Positions 13,833 through 19,972 of a stretch of 19,972 bases of DNA are shown here, piece after piece. Under the pieces are notes generated by a model. That model was not told the DNA's origin, did no database searches, and saw nothing but the letters and a program-made list of their open reading frames with translations. Each line of letters starts with the position of its first letter. Positions within the stretch are counted from its first letter, which is position 1. Source of the DNA: Actinomycetota bacterium (GTDB lineage Bacteria; Actinomycetota; Acidimicrobiia; Acidimicrobiales; SZUA-35); NCBI GenBank assembly GCA_027730885.1, contig JAQCHM010000013.1, forward strand, positions 1-19,972. Direction: 5' to 3'. Position numbers and translations under genes: made by a program.

Positions 13833-14900
13833 CCGCACGGTCGCGAACGTCGACTCGATCGGGTTGGTGGTCTTCAAATGGATCCAATGCTCGGCCGGGA
13901 AGTCGTAGAACGCGAGCAGCGGGACAGCGCCATCGACGATCTTGGCGACCGCCTTGGGCCACTTGACGGCGAACTCCGCCGCGAACGCGTCGATAGCGGT
14001 CACGGCATGCTCGCGGTCTTCGGCGTCGCGGATCTCCGCCAGCATCCGACGGGCCGTCGGCTGGGTCGATTTGGGGAGCGCAGCCAGGCAGTTGGCGACC
14101 TTGTGCACCCAACACCGTTGTTCGGTGGTCTCGGGCCACACCGTGCGCAACGCCGCCCAGAAACCCAGCGCCCCGTCACCGACCGCGACCATCGGGGCCC
14201 GCATCCCCCGCCGTTTGAGGTCACGCAACAGATCAGCCCAACTGTCGGTCGACTCGCGGTGCCCGTCAGTGATGGCCACCAGCTCCTTGGCGCCATCAGC
14301 CCGCACCCCGACGATGACCAAACAACACAGCCGGGCCTCTTCAAGACGGACGTTGAAATGCACGCCGTCGGCCCACACGTAAACGAAGTCGCGGTCATCC
14401 AACCGGCGTTCAGCGAACGCCCGTTGCTCGGCCTGCCACTGCTTGGTGAGCCGCGTGATCACCGACGCAGACAACCCCGCGGCCGAGCCGAAGAACTCCT
14501 CCAACGCCGGAACGAAATCGCCGGAGCTCATGCCATGCAGATACATCAACGGCAACACCTCGGACACCTTCGGACTCTTACGACACCACGGCGGCACGAT
14601 CACGCTCTTGAACCCGCGCCGGTCACCAGTCGCCTCATCGACCCGTTTGTCGTTGACCCGCGGCGCTCCGATCTCGATCCCGCCAGCAGCGGTCGTGATT
14701 GACCGCTGCACAGCGTGGCCGTTGCGGGTCACGAGCCGGCGTCCCTTCTCGTCGCGTTCGCCGGCGAACGCCGCGACGTAGTCATCGACCTCGGCTTCCA
14801 AAGCGACAGCCAACATCCTCCGGGCGCCCTCACGAACAATTTCATCGAGCCCGAAACGCATCTCCGCGCGGGCGTCCTCATCCGTCACTACTCTCAACAT
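13218..14900 (-). CDS. IS256-family (mutator-type) transposase with C-terminal read-through
   Basis: Residues 1-422 are a complete IS256/mutator-type DDE transposase: an N-terminal DNA-binding region with MRFGLDEIVREGARRML, then the catalytic Asp178 (VWADGVHF), Asp242 (VAVGDGALGFW), the C/H block QRCWVHKVANCL and Glu349 (TTNPIESTF). The natural protein should stop soon after ERPNQQDQEAAA. Here the stop is missing and the frame continues for about 138 codons through antisense oxidoreductase sequence to 13218, giving 560 residues. The tail has no domain of its own. ATG 14900 is preceded by GAGGAAGG with a seven-base spacer. Catalytic residues are intact, but the element lacks one end, so it could act only in trans, if at all. 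Confidence 0.9.
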   Translation of the reverse strand: MLRVVTDEDARAEMRFGLDEIVREGARRMLAVALEAEVDDYVAAFAGERDEKGRRLVTRNGHAVQRSITTAAGGIEIGAPRVNDKRVDEATGDRRGFKSVIVPPWCRKSPKVSEVLPLMYLHGMSSGDFVPALEEFFGSAAGLSASVITRLTKQWQAEQRAFAERRLDDRDFVYVWADGVHFNVRLEEARLCCLVIVGVRADGAKELVAITDGHRESTDSWADLLRDLKRRGMRAPMVAVGDGALGFWAALRTVWPETTEQRCWVHKVANCLAALPKSTQPTARRMLAEIRDAEDREHAVTAIDAFAAEFAVKWPKAVAKIVDGAVPLLAFYDFPAEHWIHLKTTNPIESTFATVRLRTKVTKGPGSRAAGLAMAFKLIEAAEQRWRSLNAPHLVALVRAGTIFDKGVMIERPNQQDQEAAASLVALDRRVPVRGHPPSQKIDLDHAVDVVNHETTHLSLTDSAGRNRGDLTLRKAKGGLDDVFSRRKGERVVVPDRDIDLFGRQTTEKPNHEVDVVHQQVPRNAGLDTRHVGRMSLSPNVPGRVNHLHGGQDRRVEAFE

Positions 14901-15013
14901 CGGCGTGCCTTCCTCGCCGGCGCGTCAACGCCGGCATCACTCGTTTGGTTCAACGAGGAAGGTGCGCCGCGCTCTCGAACAGATGACCGATCCACAGGTT
15001 CTGGTTATAACTC
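13636..15013 (-). mobile_element. IS256-family insertion sequence, truncated at the transposase 3' side
   Basis: The element contains a full-length IS256-type transposase read leftwards. The transposase 5' side keeps a leader with stem-loops and an AT-richer end (near TCCACAGGTTCTGGTTATAA, 14991-15010), which is probably the terminal-repeat region. On the other side, oxidoreductase sequence begins right after the transposase C-terminal EAAA codons, with no transposase stop and no matching inverted repeat. So I infer the 3' terminus was deleted. No target duplication can be found, as expected for a broken element. Both borders are approximate: 13630-13640 on the left and about 15000-15020 on the right. 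Confidence 0.7.
14908..14962 (-). promoter_or_regulatory. Hairpin that masks the transposase ribosome-binding site
   Basis: In the transposase leader RNA, CCTTCCTCG (14962-14954) is exactly complementary to CGAGGAAGG (14916-14908), which contains the Shine-Dalgarno sequence GAGGAAGG. A second stem, CCGGCG with CGCCGG (14934-14929 and 14922-14917, loop of six), stacks inside it. A transcript entering from outside would hide the ribosome site. IS10 and IS50 are known to use such structures against read-through translation, and applying that here is inference. Confidence 0.6.
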
Positions 15014-15064
15014 ATTCGCGAACAGGACCGCAGCCGTCACCATGGTGATGTCACAGGCTCGGCC

Positions 15065-15070
15065 TACGGT
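15065..15070 (+). promoter_or_regulatory. Possible -10 box for a leaderless sbcD transcript
   Basis: TACGGT fits the actinobacterial TANNNT pattern and lies seven bases before the GTG at 15078, as expected if transcription starts on the start codon. No clear -35 box was seen and only about 50 bases separate it from the IS end, so native upstream control may be lost. Confidence 0.3.
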
Positions 15071-15077
15071 GTTCGAC

Positions 15078-16271
15078 GTGAAGTTGCTGCACACCTCGGA
15101 CTGGCACGTTGGGAAGGCGATACGTGGCCGCTCCCGGGCCGAGGAGCATCGCGCCGTATTGTCGGAGATCGTCGCTATCGCCCAGACCGAGGCCGTCGAC
15201 CTCATCGTGATGGCGGGCGACCTGTTCGAGACCGCGGCCCCCAATCCCGCGTCCGAGGCCCTGGTGTACGAGGCCTTGCTCCAACTGGCCCGGGTCGCTC
15301 CCGTCCTTGCCGTCGCTGGCAATCACGACAACCCCCGTCGGTTCAAAGCCATCGCGCCCCTGCTCGAGCTCGGTCGGGTCACCCTGCTGCCCGATGCCGT
15401 CGGTCCAACCGCAGGCGGAAACCTCCACCTCGCCGTCGCGGGCGGCACCCCGGTCAAGGTTGCCATGCTGCCGTTCGTCTCACAGCGAGCCATTGTGCGG
15501 GCCGACCAACTGATGGACGACGCTGCCTACGAACAGTCTCAGGTCTACGCCGATCGCCTCCATCGGGTTGTGGGCGCCCTCACCGCCACCTTCACCGCCG
15601 AGTCGGTCAACCTGGTCATCGCCCACGCCTTCGTCCAGGGAGGCACCGTCGGAGGAGGCGAGCGGTCGGTCCACCTCCAGGAGGAGTACGCGGTTCCGGC
15701 CCTGTCCTTCCCCGCGACCGCCAACTACGTGGCGCTGGGCCATCTCCACCGTCCGCAAGCGGTACCGGGCGCAACCTCCATCCACTACTGCGGGTCGCCC
15801 CTCCAGCTCGACTTCGGTGAGGGCGAGCAGGGCAAGCAGGTCAACGTCGTCGAGTTGCAGCCCGGCTTGCCGGCCAAGGTCAGCGCCGTGCCATTGACCT
15901 CGGGTCGATCGTTGCGCACGCTACAGGGAACACTCGACCAGCTCGCGGCCGTTGCCGACACCGTGGGCGATGCCTGGCTGCGGGTCCGCGTCAACGAGGC
16001 GGGCCGCCACGGCCTGGCTGACGATGTGCGGGCCCTGCTCGGCGAGCACGTGGTCGACGTCATGGTCGAGCACGACCAGCCGGGGACGCTGTCGTCACGA
16101 GTCCGCCGGCGCGACGGTCGCTCGCCGCAGGAGCTTTTCAACGATTACCTGACCGAACAGGACATCGTCGACCCCGACCTCGTTGGGGCCTTCTCGCGGC
16201 TCTACGAGGAAACCCAGTCCGAGCAGTCCCAGTCCGAGCAATCCCAGTCGGAACAGACCGAGTCGGTATGA
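15078..16271 (+). CDS. sbcD: DNA repair exonuclease SbcD/Mre11
   Basis: A 397-residue metallophosphoesterase, the nuclease subunit of SbcCD (Mre11-Rad50), which trims DNA ends and cuts hairpins. All phosphoesterase motifs are visible: DWH (residues 8-10), AGDLFE, GNHDNPRR, AHAFVQGG and GHLHRPQ, followed by the capping domain and the Rad50-binding C-terminus (SPQELFNDYLTEQDI). GTG 15078 gives the usual start M-K-L-L-H-T-S-D-W-H. ATG 15042 or 15048 would add 10-12 non-conserved residues, and neither choice has a good ribosome site. The C-terminus carries an unusual Q-S-E repeat. The stop lies one base before sbcC, so the genes are coupled. The upstream DNA is the IS end. Confidence 0.93.
   Translation: MKLLHTSDWHVGKAIRGRSRAEEHRAVLSEIVAIAQTEAVDLIVMAGDLFETAAPNPASEALVYEALLQLARVAPVLAVAGNHDNPRRFKAIAPLLELGRVTLLPDAVGPTAGGNLHLAVAGGTPVKVAMLPFVSQRAIVRADQLMDDAAYEQSQVYADRLHRVVGALTATFTAESVNLVIAHAFVQGGTVGGGERSVHLQEEYAVPALSFPATANYVALGHLHRPQAVPGATSIHYCGSPLQLDFGEGEQGKQVNVVELQPGLPAKVSAVPLTSGRSLRTLQGTLDQLAAVADTVGDAWLRVRVNEAGRHGLADDVRALLGEHVVDVMVEHDQPGTLSSRVRRRDGRSPQELFNDYLTEQDIVDPDLVGAFSRLYEETQSEQSQSEQSQSEQTESV
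16215..16259 (+). repeat. Three 15-bp tandem repeats in the sbcD 3' end
   Basis: CAGTCCGAGCAGTCC (16215-16229) is followed by CAGTCCGAGCAATCC (16230-16244) and CAGTCGGAACAGACC (16245-16259). They are in frame and encode QSEQS, QSEQS and QSEQT at the SbcD C-terminus. A unit length that is a multiple of three suggests recent slippage tolerated in a disordered tail. Confidence 0.9.
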
Positions 16272-16272
16272 C

Positions 16273-18681
16273 ATGAGACCGATTGCCATCACGATGGAAG
16301 GCTTCTCCACGTTCCTCGATCGCACCGAGGTCGACTTCTCCGGGGTCGACCTGGTGGCCCTCGTCGGCCTCACGGGGTCGGGCAAGTCCAGCATTATCGA
16401 TGCCATGACGTTCGCGCTCTACGGCTCGGTGTCCCGCTACCACGACGCCCGCCTGGTGGCGCCCGTCATTCACCAGAGAGCCAACGAGGCCCGTGTCCGT
16501 CTCGACTTCGAAGTCGGAAGTCAGCGGTACACGGCGGTGCGGGTGGTTCGGCGAGGCAAGGCAGAACGGGCCACCACTCGGGAGGCACGCCTCGAGCGAG
16601 TCACCGACGTCGACGACGACGTCTCGCCGGTGATGGCATCGGGGGCCAAGGAGCTGACCGAGGCGGTCGAACAGCTCCTCGGTCTCGATTTCACCCAGTT
16701 CACCCGCACGGTGGTGCTGCCCCAAGGAGAGTTCGCCGAGTTCCTCACCGACGATCCCGCCAGCCGACAACGCCTGTTGCGCCGTCTCCTGGACATCGAG
16801 GTGTACGCCCGGATGGGGGCCCAGGCCCGGGAAACCGCCAAGGCGCACGGCCAGCGCGGCGAGGTACTCGAAGCGCAGATTGCGCGCTATCCCGAGATGA
16901 CACCCGAGCTCCTGGACGATCGACGCCGCCGGCTCGGGGCCCTCGCCGGGTTCGCGGTCGCATCCGACCGTCTGCTCGCAGACCTCCAGCAGGCCGAGGC
17001 CCGACTGGTCGAGCTGCGGACGTCGGTGCACACACTCGATGACGAGGTGAAGCGCCTGGCCCTCGTCGAGGTCCCAGACGACCTCGCCGACCGGGGGTAT
17101 GTCGTAGCCGAGCACCGTACCGTTCTCGACCAGGCCCGAGCTGAGCTGGCGACGGTACGGTCCGAACGGGATCGGGCGCTGCAGGCCGTCGCGGCGTCCG
17201 ATGACCCGGCCGCCATCGAAGCGCGCCTCGCCGCCCTCCGACGCTCGGCCCAACTGGCCGGCGAGATTGCCGCGCTGATCGATGAGACCCAAGCTGCTGA
17301 CCTCGCAGCCAAGATCGCATCGGAGGCCGTTGCCGCGTCCACGGCCGAGACCGAGCGGGCAACGGCGGCGTCGGCCGCAGCGCGAGCCGGCGCCGATGCC
17401 GCGGCGTGGATTGCGATGCTCGTCGTCGGTGAGCCGTGCCCCGTGTGCCGCCAGGATGTCGCCGTGGTTCCCGACCACGACCCCTCCGCCGAGCTTGCCG
17501 TGGCCGAGGCTGCTCTTAGCGCAGCCAACGTCCGGCTGGCGCAACACACGGCCTCGGCCAACGAAGCCTCGGCCCGCGCCCATACCCTGACCGCCCGGTA
17601 CGACGATCGGCGAACCGAACTCGAGGCGCTCGGCCTCGGGCCAAAAGGTGCCGCCCCCGACGAAATCGACCAGCTCGAACTGCGGCTCGCTGACGCCCGT
17701 CATCTGGCGTCGCTGGCCAAGTCGGCCGATGTCGGCGTCAGCGCGGCCGAGCGGGCGGTGATGGCAGCCGAACGCTCGTTGCTGTCGGCCGAGGAGGCCG
17801 AGAAGGGGCTGCGAGCCGGCTTCAATGCTCAACGGGACCTGGTTGCACCTTTCGGGCCACCGACTCCGCACGGCCACTCGCTGGCCGACGACTGGTCGGA
17901 GCTGCGGCAGTGGGCCGACGAACAGACCGTTCATCGGCAGGCCACTCGCCTCGCCGTCGCCGAGGAAGGCAAGTCGGTCGCCGCCGCCAAAGCCGAGTTC
18001 CTCGAGCAACTGGCGTCGTTGGCCCAACCGCTCGGCCTCGATCCCGATCCCACCACCCTGGTGCAGACCCTGGCTCGAGCGCAGGCCTCGACCGAGGCCG
18101 AGATCGCCCGGATTGCCGAGCGCCTGGCCGAACTCGATCGATGGCGCAACGAGGTTGCCGGTCTGCGTTCGCAGCAACGGGTTCACGACTCGCTCGGACG
18201 CCACCTGGCAGCGGGTGGGTTCGAGGGATGGCTGCTCACCGAGGCCCTCGACGATCTGGTCGAGCGGGCATCGGTTCGTCTGAGGGAGCTGTCCAATGGG
18301 CAGTATTCGCTGGCGGCCGCCGATCGGGTCTTCCGCATCATCGACCACAACAACGCAGGGGAGCAGCGAGACGTCCGAACGCTGTCGGGAGGCGAGACCT
18401 TCCTCGCGTCGTTGGCGCTGGCCCTCGCGTTGGCCGATTCCATCCGGGAGCTGGCGCCGGACGACTCGCCCCGCCTGGGGTCGATGTTCCTCGACGAAGG
18501 CTTCGGCACGCTCGATGCCGACACGCTCGACGTCGTCGCCTCGACCATCGAGGAACTCTCGGCCGGCGGTCGTCTGATCGGGATCGTCACCCACATCGAC
18601 GCTCTGGCTGAGCGTATGCCGGTGCGCTACCAGGTGAGCAAGGGCCCGGCATCGTCCTCGGTCGAACGGATCTTGGTGTGA
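16273..18681 (+). CDS. sbcC: DNA repair ATPase SbcC/Rad50
   Basis: An 802-residue SMC-like ATPase that partners SbcD. The N-terminal lobe has Walker A GLTGSGKSS (Lys38) and the family block VVLPQGEFAEFL. Two Ala/Glu/Arg-rich coiled-coil arms flank a zinc hook, C-P-V-C at residues 389-392. The C-terminal lobe has the signature LSGGE (704-708), Walker B SMFLDEGFGTLD (Asp741-Glu742) and the switch His in GIVTHIDAL. At about 800 residues it is shorter than E. coli SbcC (1048), meaning shorter arms. ATG 16273 is one base after the sbcD stop. The frame is open further upstream, but that is the Q-S-E repeat region of sbcD in another frame. Its stop overlaps the nurA-like start. Confidence 0.96.
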   Translation: MRPIAITMEGFSTFLDRTEVDFSGVDLVALVGLTGSGKSSIIDAMTFALYGSVSRYHDARLVAPVIHQRANEARVRLDFEVGSQRYTAVRVVRRGKAERATTREARLERVTDVDDDVSPVMASGAKELTEAVEQLLGLDFTQFTRTVVLPQGEFAEFLTDDPASRQRLLRRLLDIEVYARMGAQARETAKAHGQRGEVLEAQIARYPEMTPELLDDRRRRLGALAGFAVASDRLLADLQQAEARLVELRTSVHTLDDEVKRLALVEVPDDLADRGYVVAEHRTVLDQARAELATVRSERDRALQAVAASDDPAAIEARLAALRRSAQLAGEIAALIDETQAADLAAKIASEAVAASTAETERATAASAAARAGADAAAWIAMLVVGEPCPVCRQDVAVVPDHDPSAELAVAEAALSAANVRLAQHTASANEASARAHTLTARYDDRRTELEALGLGPKGAAPDEIDQLELRLADARHLASLAKSADVGVSAAERAVMAAERSLLSAEEAEKGLRAGFNAQRDLVAPFGPPTPHGHSLADDWSELRQWADEQTVHRQATRLAVAEEGKSVAAAKAEFLEQLASLAQPLGLDPDPTTLVQTLARAQASTEAEIARIAERLAELDRWRNEVAGLRSQQRVHDSLGRHLAAGGFEGWLLTEALDDLVERASVRLRELSNGQYSLAAADRVFRIIDHNNAGEQRDVRTLSGGETFLASLALALALADSIRELAPDDSPRLGSMFLDEGFGTLDADTLDVVASTIEELSAGGRLIGIVTHIDALAERMPVRYQVSKGPASSSVERILV

Positions 18682-19601
18682 TGAAGTTCGCCATCGAATC
18701 GTGGGACCCGGGCTACGGCCGGTCGGTCGGGGAGGACGGCCTCGACGACCCCAACGAGCCCGTCGACGTCGGGGTCGAGATCGGCCCGGGCGACTGGCGG
18801 CCACTGACACCGTCGGCCGTGACCGACGTTCCGGTCCTGTATTTCGTCGACGGGGTTCGCCGAACCGATGCCCAGGTGTGGGTCCGTCCGCCGGGCGAAG
18901 ATCCCAGCCTCCCGTCCATCGCCGGTGTCTGTGCCACGGTGGCAGCCGGCGTGGTCGAATGCACGTCCTCGGCGGCCCGGATCGTCGACGCCAGAGTCGA
19001 GCGTGGCTTCTACACCGCCGCCCCCCAAGCCACCAGCATCCAGACGCGTCACGGCACCTACGAACTGCGTCCCATCGTGGCCGAGGGCACCGACCCGCTG
19101 AACCAGGCAATCCATTCACACATGACCGCGGTCGAACACCAGATAGCCGCCGACTTTGGGAACGGCATCGTCATCTTCGACGGACCGCTGCGGGGCCGCG
19201 AGTCACCCGCCGCGGTGGGGTACGTCAAGACCCAACACGTGCAGTACCTGCCCCCGGAACAGCACGGGGTCGTGGGTCGGCTCGACGCCGGGCAGCGCAC
19301 TCCATTGTTCCTCATCGGCGGGCGGTACAACCGCTGGTCGTGGTACCTCCGGCTGCCAGGCCCAATCTCGCATCCGTTGAGTGGGGTGGTTCGGGTTGAA
19401 CTCCCCGGGCTCGGGCAGACCTCCGACGCCGCCGACCGGGCCGATCTGCTCAGCGCCTTGCTGCCCCGATTCGCCAGCCAGCCGCACAAGGATGCTCGGG
19501 CCCCCCAGAACCTGCACCCCATTGCCGGGCTCGAACGAGAGCTCCGCCGTCGGCTGGGTGATCAACAACTGCTCGAGCGGGCACTTCGTCGAGCCAGCTG
19601 A
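18681..19601 (+). CDS. NurA-like nuclease domain protein
   Basis: A 306-residue protein with the NurA layout. An early acidic motif, VLYFVDGVRRTDAQ, places Asp57 at the first metal-binding position. A second, IVIFDGPL, gives Asp167. Then come GYVKTQHVQYLP, PLFLIGGRYNRWSWYLRLP, SGVVRVELPG and the C-terminal block DARAPQNLHPIAGLERELRRRL with GDQQLLERALR. NurA is a 5'-3' nuclease that works with the HerA translocase on DNA ends prepared by Mre11-Rad50. ATG 18681 overlaps the sbcC stop (TGATG), and an in-frame GTG at 18678 is an alternative. The gene order sbcD-sbcC-nurA, with a HerA-like gene upstream, supports the call. Overall identity to archaeal NurA is likely low. Confidence 0.8.
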   Translation: MKFAIESWDPGYGRSVGEDGLDDPNEPVDVGVEIGPGDWRPLTPSAVTDVPVLYFVDGVRRTDAQVWVRPPGEDPSLPSIAGVCATVAAGVVECTSSAARIVDARVERGFYTAAPQATSIQTRHGTYELRPIVAEGTDPLNQAIHSHMTAVEHQIAADFGNGIVIFDGPLRGRESPAAVGYVKTQHVQYLPPEQHGVVGRLDAGQRTPLFLIGGRYNRWSWYLRLPGPISHPLSGVVRVELPGLGQTSDAADRADLLSALLPRFASQPHKDARAPQNLHPIAGLERELRRRLGDQQLLERALRRAS

Positions 19602-19630
19602 TCGACGCCGACCGGCGATAGAACGGGCAG

Positions 19631-19972
19631 ATGGCCCGTTTCGAAGCTGTTGCTGTCTGCACGCCGGGCCTCGAGGCGATCTGCCGGGCCGAGGTCGAGG
19701 GCCTCGGCATCCGTGTCGCCAATGTCGGCCCTGGCCTCATCGAGTTCAAGGCCACCGCTCGCCAGCTGTACGCCTCGGTGGTCTGGCTCCGCACGGCATC
19801 TCGGGTGTTGGTCCGGATGGCAACCTTCCGAGCCACCGACTTCGAGCACCTTGTCGCGCGGGCCGAGGAGATCGATTGGGAGCAGTGGCTGGGCTCGGGC
19901 GTCGCAGCGGAGTTCCGGGTCACGGCCCACAAATCAAAGCTGATCCACACGGTCGCCATCGCCGAACGGCTC
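19631..19972 (+). CDS. THUMP-domain class I RNA methyltransferase (RlmL/Trm14-like), N-terminal part only
   Basis: The frame is open from ATG 19631 to the window edge (114 codons). It shows the N-terminal ferredoxin-like plus THUMP start of RlmL/YpsC-type methyltransferases: an opening strand, then PGLEAICRAEVEGLGI, GPGLIEFKATARQLYASVVWLRTASRVLVRMATF, then EIDWEQWLGSGVAAEFRVTAHKSKL and HTVAIAERL. Such enzymes methylate guanine N2 in rRNA or tRNA with S-adenosylmethionine. The catalytic domain lies beyond the window, so the target is unknown. It starts 29 bases after the nurA-like gene. TAGAAC just upstream could be a -10 box, so it may have its own start as well as read-through. Confidence 0.82.
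   Translation, partial: MARFEAVAVCTPGLEAICRAEVEGLGIRVANVGPGLIEFKATARQLYASVVWLRTASRVLVRMATFRATDFEHLVARAEEIDWEQWLGSGVAAEFRVTAHKSKLIHTVAIAERL

Noticed and set aside
16138..19119. A 993-codon open frame on the minus strand
   Set aside because: It is antisense to sbcC and the nurA-like gene, has Arg/Gly/Pro-biased composition and no recognisable domain. Long antisense open frames are common in GC-rich DNA. The plus-strand genes carry clear catalytic motifs.
1..19972. CRISPR array or phage region
   Set aside because: No regularly spaced identical repeats and no phage structural, integrase or lysis genes were seen.

Overview
This is a GC-rich, densely coded stretch of bacterial chromosome. A mycothiol-dependent (Rv2466c-type) redox protein, subtilisin-inhibitor-like domains, GTG/TTG starts and an IS256-family transposase of actinobacterial type all point to an actinobacterium. 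An acidimicrobial lineage is my guess; the sequence does not prove it.

Left part (1-4860). The 3' end of an ACAD10/11-type acyl-CoA dehydrogenase meets a leftward gene string across a strong bidirectional terminator. In transcription order the leftward genes are: a lipoprotein with two tandem SSI-like protease-inhibitor domains, an SDR related to L-threonine 3-dehydrogenase, an Rv2466c-type DsbA-like oxidoreductase, an alpha/beta hydrolase and a RidA-family protein. The oxidoreductase holds the main discovery. Its reading frame has an in-frame UGA exactly where the first active-site Cys of the CPWC motif belongs, followed by an 8-bp hairpin with a GUU loop at the right distance for a bacterial SECIS. 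It therefore reads as a selenoprotein with a U-P-W-C active site.

Middle (4957-9280). Two overlapping genes encode a heterodimeric ABC exporter with one canonical and one degenerate ATP site. About 560 bases without a gene follow. They contain a repeat cluster, an intrinsic terminator and four DnaA-box-like 9-mers spaced by 31, 21 and 11 bp in one orientation.

Right part (9281-19972). A HerA-like ATPase, an SbcD/Mre11 nuclease, an SbcC/Rad50 ATPase with a zinc hook and a NurA-like nuclease form an archaeal-style DNA end-processing set. HerA is separated from the tightly coupled sbcD-sbcC-nurA genes by about 4 kb of unrelated DNA. That DNA holds a leftward LpxA-like acyltransferase plus a flippase-like membrane protein, a divergent Gfo/Idh/MocA oxidoreductase cut off after about 257 residues, and an IS256-type element that has lost one end. 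The transposase frame runs on into antisense oxidoreductase sequence, which marks a rearrangement scar. The window ends inside a THUMP-domain RNA methyltransferase gene.
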